DNA of 41,925 nucleotides, taken from assembly GCA_028689495.1 (NCBI GenBank), contig JAQTWB010000021.1:1-41925 (forward strand). The letters are read 5' to 3'. This stretch comes from a bacterium (GTDB taxonomy: Bacteria > Bdellovibrionota_C > UBA2361 > SZUA-149 > JAQTWB01). The translations under genes and the position numbers were made by a program. Under the pieces are notes generated by a model that did not search any database, was not told the origin of the DNA, and worked only from the letters and a program-made list of their open reading frames with translations. Shown here piece by piece: positions 1 to 9,709 of the stretch; positions within the stretch are counted from its first letter, which is position 1; every line of letters starts with the position of its first letter.

Positions 1-28
1 TGCTACAACACGTCTAATCACTCAAACT

Positions 29-56
29 TGACTGAGGCATCATTGTGCCTCAGTCA
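29..56 (-). terminator. Hairpin downstream of tsf, possible terminator
   Basis: An exact 11-bp inverted repeat (TGACTGAGGCA / TGCCTCAGTCA) with a 6-nt loop lies about 50 nt beyond the tsf stop. On the minus strand it is followed by only a weak T-rich stretch, so it is a plausible but not canonical intrinsic terminator for the rpsB-tsf transcript. It could also serve a gene outside the window. Confidence 0.6.
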
Positions 57-103
57 TCACATCCAATCACCAATCGGAACCAGGTGAACAGGGCACCGGA
101 TTA

Positions 104-757
104 TCAGTTCAGTCCAGCGGCCGCCGCGACTTCTTCTGCGTAATTCGCGACTACTTTTTCGATTCCCTCACCAACTTCGTACCGCGACATACGACGCAAT
201 GTAATTTTTTCCCCGACCTTGGCGCTGACCTCATTAACCAGGTCACCGATTCGCTTCTTGGCATTTGCGTCCTTGGCATCAAGCTGCTCAAGCAGGCAAT
301 TTTCCTGGTAGAACTTGTCCAAACGGCCTGTCAGAATCTTTTCGGCCATTGCTTCCTGACCCGGCTTGAGCTGCGCACGGAAAATATCCTTTTCACGCTC
401 GATAACGTCAGCAGTAACATCTTCACGAGAGATAAAACGTGGATTTGCCCAAGCTACATGCATGGCAATCAGCTTGGCCAGTTCCTGAAAGTCATCGCCA
501 CGAGCAACAAAATCAGTCTCACAGTTAAGCTCAAGCATCACACCGATACGGCCACCGCCATGAATGTACGAATAAATGACGCCTTCGGCAGCGACTTTGC
601 CAGAACGCTTGCCAACATCCTTGAGCCCCTTCTTGCGAAGAAAATCAATCGCCTTCTCCATATCTCCAGCACATTCAGCCAAAGCCTTTTTGCAATCCAT
701 CATTCCAGCTCCGGTCTTGTCGCGAAGCTCCTTTACAGTTTGAGCAGAAACAGACAT
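104..757 (-). CDS. tsf: Elongation factor Ts
   Basis: EF-Ts is the guanine-nucleotide exchange factor that recycles EF-Tu during translation in the cytoplasm. The 217-residue product opens with the UBA-like N-terminal domain (VKELRDKTGAGMMDCKKAL, about residues 8-26) and carries the TDFVA motif near residue 82 that contacts EF-Tu. It is the short form with a single reduced core, against about 280 residues in E. coli; short EF-Ts occurs in several lineages including deltaproteobacteria. The ATG is preceded by AGGAAAT at good spacing. It lies downstream of rpsB on the same strand, the usual rpsB-tsf order, separated by 266 bp. Confidence 0.97.
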   Translation of the reverse strand: MSVSAQTVKELRDKTGAGMMDCKKALAECAGDMEKAIDFLRKKGLKDVGKRSGKVAAEGVIYSYIHGGGRIGVMLELNCETDFVARGDDFQELAKLIAMHVAWANPRFISREDVTADVIEREKDIFRAQLKPGQEAMAEKILTGRLDKFYQENCLLEQLDAKDANAKKRIGDLVNEVSAKVGEKITLRRMSRYEVGEGIEKVVANYAEEVAAAAGLN

Positions 758-1023
758 TGTTTATTTCCTATATTTTATTTAAAAACTGGCTCCAGTCTGA
801 CAGGCCACCTGCCTGCATGACAACCAGGTTGACGCAACCAGAGACAATTTAATTTTGATTCAATATTTATAATTTAAAATCTGGCCCTGGACGCCGCTCC
901 AGATATCAACGGCACTGGTTTCAGCTCCCAGAACCGGGTCTGCAATACTCTCTCTTGCGATTGAACTCTCTTGATAACCAAATCCTGATTACCAAGAGCA
1001 AACGAAGAGAGAGTTTAGCAAAA
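758..1023 (-). other. rpsB-tsf intergenic spacer with inverted repeat
   Basis: This 266-bp non-coding spacer separates rpsB from tsf. Just after the rpsB stop there is an exact 10-bp inverted repeat (ACTCTCTCTT at 947-956 with AAGAGAGAGT at 1005-1014, 48-nt loop). It could form an attenuator or processing hairpin that lowers tsf relative to rpsB. No promoter was convincingly recognised. The functional reading is inference. Confidence 0.4.
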
Positions 1024-1992
1024 TCAGGCCGGTGCTACTTCCTCAACGCTAGCCGGTACTACCGCATCAGCTGGCTTCTTCGCACCTTCGGATGCAGTCT
1101 TCTTTTTAAAGGAAGCCGGAGTAATCACAGCGCCGGAACGTGTTCGCTCAACCATCTTCTGACGTCCACGAATAACAGCGTTAGCCACCGCCTGAGAAAA
1201 CAAACGAATGGAACGCGAACCATCATCGTTAGCTGGAACCGGATAATCGACTTCGGATGGATTACAATTTGTATCAACCAATGCGACAACAGGGATATCC
1301 AAACGTCGTGCTTCGCTGATGGCGATATTTTCACGGCGGATATCAATCACAAAAATCAGGCTAGGCAAGCTGGTCATTTCACGAATACCGCCGATGGAGA
1401 ATTCAAGCTTTTCCAGCTCCTTCTGCATCATCAGTCGTTCCTTTTTGGTGAACTTCATCGATTCACCACGAGTCGCGCGTTCGCTTTCTTCCTGCATGAT
1501 GCCTTCAAGCTTCTTCATGCGCTCAATGCTGTTGCGGATTGTCGAAAAGTTGGTCAACATTCCACCAAGCCAACGACGGGACACATAATAGCATCCACAA
1601 CGATTCGCTTCCTGACGGACTATATCCTGAGATTGTTTTTTGGTGCCGACAAAAAGAACAGAACCACCGGCAGAAGTAATATCAGTGATTACCTTTTCCG
1701 CCTTGCTCCAACACTCAACTGAAGACGGCAAATTGATGATATGAATGCCGTTGCGTGCAGTGTGAATATACTGACTCATTGCCGGGTTCCAGCGGCTGGT
1801 TTGGTGCCCGAAATGAACACCGGCCTGCAGCAGGCTCTTCAACGACATGTCGACTTCGACAATTTCAGCGCTGGCATAGTCCTGCATGCGCTTCTTTGAA
1901 CCCGCATCAGCAGTTTTTTCAATGACCTTTTCAACGACTGGCGCAGCCTGAACTTCAGTCACTGCATTTTCCGTATTTTCTGTATTTTCCAT
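1024..1992 (-). CDS. rpsB: 30S ribosomal protein S2, with extended termini
   Basis: S2 is a small-subunit protein needed for binding of S1 and translation initiation. The core is unmistakable: SLKSLLQAGVHFGHQTSRWNP, the KAEKVITDIT stretch, SRRWLGGMLTNFSTI and VVALVDTNCNPSEVDYPVPANDD. Two extensions stand out. About 50 acidic, low-complexity residues (beginning MENTENTENAV) precede the usual start, and about 40 Ala/Lys/Val-rich residues follow the conserved C-terminus. I chose ATG at 1992; a TTG at 2004 would add four residues, and the Met just before QDYASAE would shorten the extension. First gene of the rpsB-tsf pair. Confidence 0.96.
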   Translation of the reverse strand: MENTENTENAVTEVQAAPVVEKVIEKTADAGSKKRMQDYASAEIVEVDMSLKSLLQAGVHFGHQTSRWNPAMSQYIHTARNGIHIINLPSSVECWSKAEKVITDITSAGGSVLFVGTKKQSQDIVRQEANRCGCYYVSRRWLGGMLTNFSTIRNSIERMKKLEGIMQEESERATRGESMKFTKKERLMMQKELEKLEFSIGGIREMTSLPSLIFVIDIRRENIAISEARRLDIPVVALVDTNCNPSEVDYPVPANDDGSRSIRLFSQAVANAVIRGRQKMVERTRSGAVITPASFKKKTASEGAKKPADAVVPASVEEVAPA

Positions 1993-2440
1993 TATCCTGT
2001 CCAATTTGTTTCCGGTTATTCCTCCCCTGCCTTCTGACTGGACTGCGACTAGCAGCCCCGCACCAGATACACTGTCTTTTTGCTGACTGATTATTTCAGA
2101 ATGCCATCCTCCGACAGTGCCAAAGCAACGCCGACCAACAAAGATGAGTAAACTGACCTAATAAGCTGCTCAACAACAGAGACAACAGGCAGGGTGTGTA
2201 TTTGTCGGGAATCACCCAGATTCTTAAGTCACCCGCACTTCCGCATCGGCAAAATACTTTCACTGGATAAGCATATAGTGATAAGCAGGCCAGCGTTTCG
2301 GCTGGTTAAGGTCTTGATTCCCGGGGCGGACAACTACCACTTTCGCCGAGTCAACTCAAATAATCGAAGATGCACAAGCAAGCCAAAAAAGCCCGTTCCA
2401 CGGCGGCGACTTTGGCGACGACTCCCCGGAAGAACAATAT
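1993..2440. other. Non-coding region upstream of rpsB and murJ
   Basis: This 450-bp region lies between the divergent rpsB (minus) and murJ (plus) genes. Short open frames here have no recognisable composition or motif. It presumably carries the rpsB promoter, but I could not pick a convincing -35/-10 pair. Confidence 0.4.
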
Positions 2441-2655
2441 ATACCGTGTCAAAAACTCTTTTGAACGGTAATACGATAAGGAATGCTGGCACGGTATAAT
2501 CAATCTCTGTAGAAGTTTGGCAAGCGAAGCTTGCAATAGTTCAAAATTTCTTGAATTTTGCACCAGATAACCAATACCGTTTCAATTATGAATTAAAGAG
2601 TGAAAATCTTTGATTTTTTTCAGCTAAAAGTTAAGACCATTTTTTGAAACGGTAT
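2441..2655. repeat. TACCGT-family structured repeat (MITE-like), full copy 1
   Basis: A 215-bp element ends 16 bp before the murJ start. The outer ends are inverted (TACCGTGTCAAAAA left; the right end read in reverse is TACCGTTTCAAAAAA) and both are flanked by TA, as expected of TA-targeting (IS630/mariner-type) miniature elements. Two further internal TACCGT-type ends, at about 2500 and 2574, divide it into unit A (2441-2500), a hairpin-rich linker and unit B (2574-2655). The linker contains the hairpins GCAAGC-gaa-GCTTGC and, at 2539-2563, an A/T-rich stem. The second full copy is at 20769-20980. No transposase is encoded. Confidence 0.85.
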
Positions 2656-2671
2656 AATTTAAGGGCGAATT

Positions 2672-4297
2672 GTGAGCGAGAGGAAACAGTCAAGTATCGC
2701 CAGGGCAACCGGTAGCGTCGCAATTCTGACGCTGGTTAGCCGCATCCTCGGCCTGGCCCGCGAAGCGCTACTGGCCAATGTCTTTGGCGCCGGCATGTAT
2801 TCCGATGCCTTTTTCGTCGCTTTTCGCATTCCCAACCTGCTGCGCCGGTTTGTCGCCGAAGGTTCACTGTCCACGGCTTTCGTGCCAATTTTCTCTGAAG
2901 AACTACATACTTCCAAAGATAAGGCCCGAGCCTCGTTCGCTGCAGTGCTGAGCTTCAGCCTGCTCGTAACCGGTATCTTCACAATCCTCGGTCTTATCTA
3001 TAGCGATGAGATTACTCTGTTTTTCGCTCCGGGGTTTGGCGACTCCCCGGAAAAACTGGCCGTAGCTGCCGACATGCTGCAGATAATGTTTCCCTACATT
3101 ATATTTGTCAGCCTGCTCGCAGTAGCCAGTGGCGTGCTCAATACCCTTGGCTATTTCGCCATTCCCGCCGGAAGCCAGGCGATTCTCAACGTCGTAATGA
3201 TTTTTTTCCTGCTTTTCCTCAATGACCTGACCGACCCGCCAATTAAAGGTCAGGCTTGGTCCGTAACAATTGGCGGCCTGCTGGCCTTTCTGCCGCTACT
3301 AATCCCACTCCACAAAAGCGGTTTCCTCGTTGGCCTCGGAAATCCTTTCCGCAATCCTTCGGTGCGAAAAGTCCTGACCCTGATGATCCCCTCCGTGCTG
3401 AGCTCGTCGCTTTACCAGGTGATGATTTTCGTCAATACCTTCCTCGCCTCGACTCTCGAAGAAGGCTCGGTCTCCTGGCTCTATTATGCCGACCGCCTCT
3501 TCCAGTTTCCGCTTGGCGTTTTCTCCCTCGCCCTGGCGACAGCCATGCTACCGGCACTTTCACGATCAGCGGCAAGTGGCGACAATAATAAAATGCAAGC
3601 CCAGCTATCAGACGCCCTGGTTTGGGTCTCGCTCATTACCATCCCGGCCACCGCCGGACTTATCATGCTAGCCGAACCAGTAATCAGACTTATCTACGAA
3701 CGCGGCGCCTTTGACAGCTACCAGACGGCACAAACAACTTCAGCCCTGATATGTTTTTCCATCGGCCTCTGGCCAATCAGCCTGCAAAGTATCGTCGTCC
3801 GGGCCTTCTTCGCCAAGAAAGACACACTTACACCAACCATTGTCACCTCAATCACTCTTTCGACCAATGTCCTGCTGGCCATCGCTCTGATGGGAACACC
3901 AGTTGGCAACTATGCTTCGAAATGGGGACAGCTTTATTACCGAATCTGCGATGCCATAACCATCTATCCTCTTGCACACAGCGGGCTGGCTTTAGCCGGC
4001 AGCATTTCAACCGCCGCCGCGACAATCGCCCTCTCTCTGTTATTGCCGCGAGTCAATGTCCACCTACCCTGGAAGACACTTGCTGCCACTATCGGCAAAA
4101 TGCTCTTACCAACTCTCTTGATGGGACTTTTCATCGAAACAGTAAAGACATTCCTCAGTAACGACCTGCTGCTGCTCCTGGTAACTGTCCCGGTCGGTGC
4201 GGTAATCTTCCTCTACTCCTGCAAACTGGTGAAAATCCGCGAAGCGCAACAAATTGAAATTGCTCTTAAGGCCAAGCTTGCCCGATTTGGCCTGTAG
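2672..4297 (+). CDS. murJ: Lipid II flippase MurJ (MviN)
   Basis: MurJ moves the peptidoglycan precursor lipid II across the inner membrane and belongs to the MOP exporter superfamily. The 541-residue product has about 14 hydrophobic segments and MurJ signatures: TLVSRILGLAREALLANVFG near the N-terminus, SDAFFVAFRIPNLLRRFVAEGSLSTAFVPIF, and RLFQFPLGVFSLALATAMLP mid-protein. I chose the GTG start with AAGGG about seven bases upstream. The gene begins right after the full-length repeat, whose right end (GGTATAATTT) supplies a -10-like sequence, so the repeat may contribute to its promoter (inference). Confidence 0.96.
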   Translation: MSERKQSSIARATGSVAILTLVSRILGLAREALLANVFGAGMYSDAFFVAFRIPNLLRRFVAEGSLSTAFVPIFSEELHTSKDKARASFAAVLSFSLLVTGIFTILGLIYSDEITLFFAPGFGDSPEKLAVAADMLQIMFPYIIFVSLLAVASGVLNTLGYFAIPAGSQAILNVVMIFFLLFLNDLTDPPIKGQAWSVTIGGLLAFLPLLIPLHKSGFLVGLGNPFRNPSVRKVLTLMIPSVLSSSLYQVMIFVNTFLASTLEEGSVSWLYYADRLFQFPLGVFSLALATAMLPALSRSAASGDNNKMQAQLSDALVWVSLITIPATAGLIMLAEPVIRLIYERGAFDSYQTAQTTSALICFSIGLWPISLQSIVVRAFFAKKDTLTPTIVTSITLSTNVLLAIALMGTPVGNYASKWGQLYYRICDAITIYPLAHSGLALAGSISTAAATIALSLLLPRVNVHLPWKTLAATIGKMLLPTLLMGLFIETVKTFLSNDLLLLLVTVPVGAVIFLYSCKLVKIREAQQIEIALKAKLARFGL

Positions 4298-4453
4298 AGG
4301 CTCTGCCACCATTCCCGAGCATGGAATTTCAGGCAAATTTTACGGTGACTCTACGTCAGCCCAAGCCCAATTCAGGAATTCGAAATATCTCAACTTTTCC
4401 ACACCTTATGCCGAACTCTCTCTTGGAGAAAAGCAACACGAGGAAGAGCCGCC

Positions 4454-7400
4454 ATGCTGCAATTCATTCGCAACATCACCTTCATCATCTCGGCAATGCT
4501 GCTGACGTGCCCCGGGTCTGCGTATTCGGCACCTGCCACTGTCGATACTTCAACTTCGGCAGCGGCGACGAGCGGCACTGAAAACCGAAAAACCTTCTAC
4601 GACGAAATCAATCGCACCCACTGGGCAGCATATTACAACGGCAGTGCGGTTGAGTTCAGCTACACGGATGACCTCGAATCCAGCACCTGGACTTCCGCGG
4701 GAACACTTTCTTACAACACGTCAGAATTTACACTGACGTATAAAACCATCTCCGGCGTGCCGTATGTGCTCGTCGCCGCAACGGCCAATACCTACGACAT
4801 CGTGCTTCGCCGCGGGGTAATCAGCGCAACGAGCATCGCCTTTGACGCCGAAGTTACGGTCTTTGATGGCAGCGACGCCGGAAGCTATTATTATGCGCCA
4901 AGTATTGTCGCTGACGACAGCAATCACCTCTGGATTGCAGCGCTCTGGGACATGAGCGACAATCAACTCTCCGACAAGGTAATCACTGTTCGTCGTTCGG
5001 ATAACACGATCGCACAGGATCTAAGCAGCTATTCACTTCATAAGCAGCTCGGTAAACCGGATCGCGAACGCACCCAAGTCAGCATTATCAATGCGCCAAA
5101 CAACGGCGTGCGCGTCATTTCGGGTCACAACTCGCAGTATCTTGAAGTTTGGGAATACGATTCCGGAACATGGGAGCAAAAAGCAGCTGGCGGCGACCTG
5201 GACTGGTTCGGCATGGAAGGTAGTCCGATAACAGAATCCGTCAATGCAATTGCTGAAGGCGTGGATGGTATCTATGTCGGAATGGACCGTAATGGAATTT
5301 ATCGCTGGGATGGAGTGAACTGGCATAGTCTCGGCTCGGGAATCAATGGTTGGGTCTATGCGATTATTGCATCAGGAACTGATGTATATGTCGGGGGAAG
5401 CTTCCTTGATGCTGGCGGTAACCCGGACGCCGACAATGTTGCTCGCTGGGATGGTTCCGCCTGGCAAGCGTTGGGCAGCGGCTTGAGCGAACATGTTCGT
5501 GCGATGAAGCTTCATGGTGGGAATCTCTACGTGGGCGGCAGATTTACTGACGCAGGTGGAAATGCTGCTGCCGATAAAGTCGCATTCTGGAACGGCAGCG
5601 CCTGGAACGCACTGGGAAGTGGACTGAGCGATGATGTGCTGGCACTTGATGCCTCAGGAAGCGATATCTATGTTGGAGGATCATTCTTAAACGCCGGAGG
5701 CAATGCTTCCGCTGACAGAATAGCTCGCTGGAATGGAGCTTCATGGCAGGCGCTCGGTTCGGGACTTAACTCGAACGTTGCTGCGGTCAAGGTAAGTGGA
5801 ACTGACGTGTATGTCGGCGGTCACTTTGTTGACGCCGGCGGAAACGCCGCTGCTGATTACATCGCACGCTGGACTGGAGCCGCCTGGCAACCTTTGGGGC
5901 CAGGACTTCCATCCGCAGTCAATACCCTGGACGTTTCTGGAACAACTGTCTACGCCGGCGGATTCTTCACCGACGCAGGTGGCGATACGGCGGCCGATTA
6001 TCTCGCTGTCTGGGATGGCGCGTCCTGGAGCAATCTCGGAGGCAGTGTCAATTGGCTGGTAGATGCTATATCTCTGATCTCGGGAAATGTTTATGTCGGA
6101 GGCTGGCTGACCCAGGCGGGTGGGAGCGTACCAACCCATCACCTTGCCGTATGGAATGGATCTGTCTGGAACGCGATAGGCTCCGGCATGGACGCACCAG
6201 TTGATAAGCTGGCTGTTTACGGCGACATGCTGGTCGCCGGCGGAAGCTTCACAGACGTCGGCGGTAACCCGGACGTTGATCGCATCGCCCTTTGGGATGG
6301 AAGCGCCTGGCACGCGCTCGGCAACGGTCTTAGCAGCTGGGTCGTTGCCATCACCGTCTCCGGAACCGATATTTATGCTGGCGGGCAATTTGTCGACGCC
6401 GGGGGGAATGCTTCAGCAGACAGAATCGCCCGCTGGGACGGCAGCGCTTGGCTACCGCTGGGCGGCGGGATTACCGGCTCCGGCTGGGTAGACGCAATCG
6501 CAATCTCGGGAAGTAATCTCTATGCCGGAGGCTACTTCAGCGATTCCGGAGGTGATGCAAATGCCGATTACATCGTTCGCTGGGACGGGACCGCCTGGCA
6601 CGCTCTCGGAACGGGACTAAACGACGAAGTCGGTGCAATTCTGCCGGTAGGAACAGATTTGTATGTGGGGGGCATTTTTACCGACGCCGGTGGAGACCCA
6701 AATGCCGACTCGATCGCCCGTTGGGACGGGACAACCTGGCACGCTCTCGGAACCGGGATAAGCGGGTGGGTCGCAACGATTGCCCAGTCGGGCACTGATA
6801 TTTTCGTTGGCGGAAACTTCACCGATGCCGGAGGAAATCCGGATGCAGATTATATCGCCCGCTGGGACGGAACAGCCTGGCACGCACTGGGAACAGGTCT
6901 CAACGCGAGAGTCTTCTCGATCAGCGTCTCAGGCTCAAATATTTACATCACAGGATCATTTACTGACGCCGGTGGCAATCCAGACGCCGATTATACAACC
7001 CGCTGGGACGGAAGCTCCTGGCAGGCCATCGGAACCGGTCTTAATGGCCCCGCCTACGACAGTGTATTTCATGGCGGCAGGCTCTATGTAGGTGGGGATT
7101 TCACCAGCTCCGGCGATGAGGCGAAGCCCCTCGGTTATTTTGCCTGGTATGGGCCGACAGCGGCATCAAACCTCGACGCCACCTCAAACTTCTCCGCCAC
7201 CTCCGATGCCTCCGGCAACTTGCACCTGCTTTACAACAACGCCGATGATGAAGTTGTCTACCGCAAATACGACGATAACCTAGCCACATGGCAAACGGCA
7301 GTCGTGCTCGATACGCCAGCCGACGTTGATAGTCTGGGGTTTGCCAAAACAAACTCCGGCAACCTGCAGGCACTCTGGCTGGAAGGAAACAATATCAAAC

Positions 7401-9352
7401 GCAAGTCTGCCGTGACGCCGTTTGAATCTGCCGACTGGCAAGTGGCGGCGGATGTGCTTTACAGCACAGGCACAAATGTCGGCCTGAGCGTTGGCAGTGG
7501 TGAACAATGGGGACGAATTCCCTACTTCTGGACGAGCGGTGGCGGCAGTCCCTATGACGTGATAGTTGACTATCTAGATCTCACCCACAGCATCAGTGGC
7601 AATGTCAATGATGGTGGAAGTGCCCTAAGCGGCGTAGCACTTGATGCCGGTATTCACGGCAGCGTTACCACTGACGGAAATGGGAACTACACAATTTCCG
7701 GCCTGCCCTGGGGTGAAAGCTACACAATTACGCCAAGCTTGACGAACTACAGCTTCACCCCCGTCTCGGCATCAGGAACAGTCAGTGCTAATGTAACTGC
7801 TGACTTCACAATAACGAGCATAAGCGGAATAATCGAACAAAATGGCACACCGGTCTCCGGCGCTACCGTCACCCTTGTCACAAGCGGCGGGACAGTGACG
7901 ACAACAACCGATGCCAACGGCAGCTACAGCTTCACGGGTGTCGAACCCGGCGCGGGAACGATTACGGTAGAGAAAAACGGTTACGTCTTGATCAACGAAT
8001 CGGTCAACATCTCTCCCGGAAGCAACACACCTACACTGGAGATAGTCGATGTCACACTTTCACCTCCGCTATATAGTTATTGGAACGGATTTCTTGAGAT
8101 GGTTAACGTGCTGGAGTTGATGAATACAGGCGACGCCGAAGTTTCCGCTGAAGTGACTTTTTACGACATCGATGGCGCGGAGTTGTCGGTGTTTGAGATA
8201 GTCGTTCCCGCAAACTCCCAGCGCGATGTGATTTTAAACGACGTTTCAGGTTTTTCCGCCGAGTCTTACGGATTGCTGAAAGTCGCAGGCAGCGGCATCG
8301 ACGGACGGGTGACATTTTACCGGTTGACCAGTGACACCTGGGGCGACGAGTTTGATTTTGTTTATTCACTGGAGCTGATGCCGGCAACCATTGGTGAAAC
8401 CTCTGGCGTTTGGAATACCTATGCACCGGGGGGAGCTGTGGCCGGGCGTGCCGAACCCCAGCTCGGCATGCCCGGCAAAGCCTCAACATTATCTCCCAAC
8501 TGGTTAAACGTCGCCAACCTCGACAGCGCCACACACATTTACACGATAACCTATCGCAACCAGAGCGGCAGCGTTATCACAACTGCAACTCTCTCCATCC
8601 CGCCGTACGGCAAACGCGACATTCAGGCGGGGCACGAATTCACAGCACCGACGGTTGGCTTAATTACCGTCACGCCGGACAGCCTGACCTCACCTTACCT
8701 TGCGACAGTCACACGCTACGGCGAGAACTTCGCCTTCACGATACCAACGCAGCCCGGCAACAGCACCGTCGTTGCTTTACCCGCCGGCAGCGAAGGTCTG
8801 AATGTGCTGGAACTCGGCAATACGAGCAATAGTGCTAACCCGGTGCAGCTCACCTGGTACGGTATGAATGGAGAATTACTGAAAAGCGAAACTGCTACTC
8901 TTCCACCCTACGCCCAGCAGCATTTTATCCCGACGGATGTTTTGCCGGAGGGAAGTTATGGCTTGGTTCGCATTACTGCCACATCCAATATCCTCGCCGG
9001 TGCTGCAAGCTACCTCCCCGAAACAGCGTATTACCAGAGTGCCCACGAAGTCTTCGGCACTATACAAAGCGGAACCTATAACACATACCTGGGGATGGAT
9101 AACTGGCTTCGCATTGTAAATGCCTCGAGCGCAACGCAGATGGCGACGATAAGCTACGGCATGACGAACGCAACTATTTCTGTCCCGGCACATGGAAGAA
9201 GGGACATATTGATACCGACGGGAAGTGCCACCCAAAACTATGGCAGCTTTACGCTGCAATCGACGGTGCCGGGAGTTTTCACCGCCAGCGTCGTTCGCAG
9301 CCGGGTGTTCGATGGTGTTGTAGATTTTCAGAGCGTTGTCGGACTGCGTTGA
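4454..9352 (+). CDS. Large secreted protein: Rax2/Kelch-like repeats, carboxypeptidase-regulatory-like and C-terminal beta repeats
   Basis: This 1632-residue exported protein has no recognised enzymatic domain. A signal peptide (residues 1-26) ends in a typical small-residue cleavage site. Residues about 30-255 look like a beta-rich sialidase-like lead-in. Residues about 273-886 are some 13 imperfect repeats of about 46 residues with the core YVGGxFTDAGGN, then ARWDGxxWxALGxGL, resembling Rax2/Kelch beta-propeller blades. Two carboxypeptidase-regulatory-like beta-sandwich units follow (about 1046-1118 and 1120-1195; core SGVALDAG, TTDGNGNYTISGLP). The last 420 residues form four related units of about 100 residues (NVLEL, PPYGKRDI, GLxxV). 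No sortase, PEP-CTERM or autotransporter signal is visible at the C-terminus. A cell-surface or adhesion role is inferred from architecture only. GAGGAAGAG is well spaced before the ATG. Confidence 0.85.
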   Translation: MLQFIRNITFIISAMLLTCPGSAYSAPATVDTSTSAAATSGTENRKTFYDEINRTHWAAYYNGSAVEFSYTDDLESSTWTSAGTLSYNTSEFTLTYKTISGVPYVLVAATANTYDIVLRRGVISATSIAFDAEVTVFDGSDAGSYYYAPSIVADDSNHLWIAALWDMSDNQLSDKVITVRRSDNTIAQDLSSYSLHKQLGKPDRERTQVSIINAPNNGVRVISGHNSQYLEVWEYDSGTWEQKAAGGDLDWFGMEGSPITESVNAIAEGVDGIYVGMDRNGIYRWDGVNWHSLGSGINGWVYAIIASGTDVYVGGSFLDAGGNPDADNVARWDGSAWQALGSGLSEHVRAMKLHGGNLYVGGRFTDAGGNAAADKVAFWNGSAWNALGSGLSDDVLALDASGSDIYVGGSFLNAGGNASADRIARWNGASWQALGSGLNSNVAAVKVSGTDVYVGGHFVDAGGNAAADYIARWTGAAWQPLGPGLPSAVNTLDVSGTTVYAGGFFTDAGGDTAADYLAVWDGASWSNLGGSVNWLVDAISLISGNVYVGGWLTQAGGSVPTHHLAVWNGSVWNAIGSGMDAPVDKLAVYGDMLVAGGSFTDVGGNPDVDRIALWDGSAWHALGNGLSSWVVAITVSGTDIYAGGQFVDAGGNASADRIARWDGSAWLPLGGGITGSGWVDAIAISGSNLYAGGYFSDSGGDANADYIVRWDGTAWHALGTGLNDEVGAILPVGTDLYVGGIFTDAGGDPNADSIARWDGTTWHALGTGISGWVATIAQSGTDIFVGGNFTDAGGNPDADYIARWDGTAWHALGTGLNARVFSISVSGSNIYITGSFTDAGGNPDADYTTRWDGSSWQAIGTGLNGPAYDSVFHGGRLYVGGDFTSSGDEAKPLGYFAWYGPTAASNLDATSNFSATSDASGNLHLLYNNADDEVVYRKYDDNLATWQTAVVLDTPADVDSLGFAKTNSGNLQALWLEGNNIKRKSAVTPFESADWQVAADVLYSTGTNVGLSVGSGEQWGRIPYFWTSGGGSPYDVIVDYLDLTHSISGNVNDGGSALSGVALDAGIHGSVTTDGNGNYTISGLPWGESYTITPSLTNYSFTPVSASGTVSANVTADFTITSISGIIEQNGTPVSGATVTLVTSGGTVTTTTDANGSYSFTGVEPGAGTITVEKNGYVLINESVNISPGSNTPTLEIVDVTLSPPLYSYWNGFLEMVNVLELMNTGDAEVSAEVTFYDIDGAELSVFEIVVPANSQRDVILNDVSGFSAESYGLLKVAGSGIDGRVTFYRLTSDTWGDEFDFVYSLELMPATIGETSGVWNTYAPGGAVAGRAEPQLGMPGKASTLSPNWLNVANLDSATHIYTITYRNQSGSVITTATLSIPPYGKRDIQAGHEFTAPTVGLITVTPDSLTSPYLATVTRYGENFAFTIPTQPGNSTVVALPAGSEGLNVLELGNTSNSANPVQLTWYGMNGELLKSETATLPPYAQQHFIPTDVLPEGSYGLVRITATSNILAGAASYLPETAYYQSAHEVFGTIQSGTYNTYLGMDNWLRIVNASSATQMATISYGMTNATISVPAHGRRDILIPTGSATQNYGSFTLQSTVPGVFTASVVRSRVFDGVVDFQSVVGLR
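5265..7115 (+). repeat. Tandem protein-coding repeats of about 138 bp
   Basis: About 13 in-frame degenerate units lie within the large secreted protein gene. The first (IYVGMDRNGIYRWDG) and last (LYVGGDFTSSG) units are partial. Some neighbouring units are nearly identical at the protein level, notably those around 6580-7020 (RWDGTAWHALGTGL), which suggests recent expansion by unequal recombination. Others are diverged or slightly longer (ITGSGWVDAI). Confidence 0.85.
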
Positions 9353-9709
9353 GGTTATTGCTTACTGATTGAGTCAACTGATTGAGCAACAAGTTACCGT
9401 ATCAACAAAAGCGGCGGTTCCCGCCTGCGGCGCGCCCGGGGATGACGGGGGAAATTGTGCAAATCGATTTTATCAATATGGCTCGGGGCCTCCTCCCCCA
9501 TCCTCCCCGTCATCCACAACTTGATTAAGGACCTCCTCTACTGACGATTCGATAAAACGTTAACCAACCAGTAGAGCTATGAGGGGAGTTTGTTGTGTTT
9601 CGTTACAGCTCTCGTGCAACCAAAAACATGTAACAAACGATACTCAGAATGTCCGCAATAAAGAAAAACACCCACTTACTTGATCCAGCTACCCCTGGGA
9701 CGATTAAAG
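9353..9709. other. Non-coding spacer with inverted repeats
   Basis: This 357-bp spacer contains a near-tandem ACTGATTGAG duplication at 9364-9388, a GC-rich palindrome (GGCGGTTCCCGCC, about 9413) and an exact 11-bp inverted repeat (GGATGACGGGG at 9440-9450 with CCCCGTCATCC at 9505-9515). A dispersed 69-bp repeat follows and is listed separately. The long inverted repeat could act as a terminator-like structure after the large secreted-protein gene, but it lacks a T tract. Confidence 0.5.
9509..9577 (+). repeat. 69-bp dispersed REP-like repeat, copy 1
   Basis: This is the most diverged of three copies (others at 39449-39517 and 41324-41391). It starts GTCATCC and ends with TTAACCAACCAGTAGAGC, with ACTGACGATTC in the middle. 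All three copies are in the same orientation and intergenic, or overlap only a gene's last codons. Confidence 0.75.

Noticed and set aside
5741-6388. 215-codon minus-strand frame opposite the repeat protein
   Set aside because: Antisense shadow of the periodic coding repeats; its repetitiveness derives from the sense strand.
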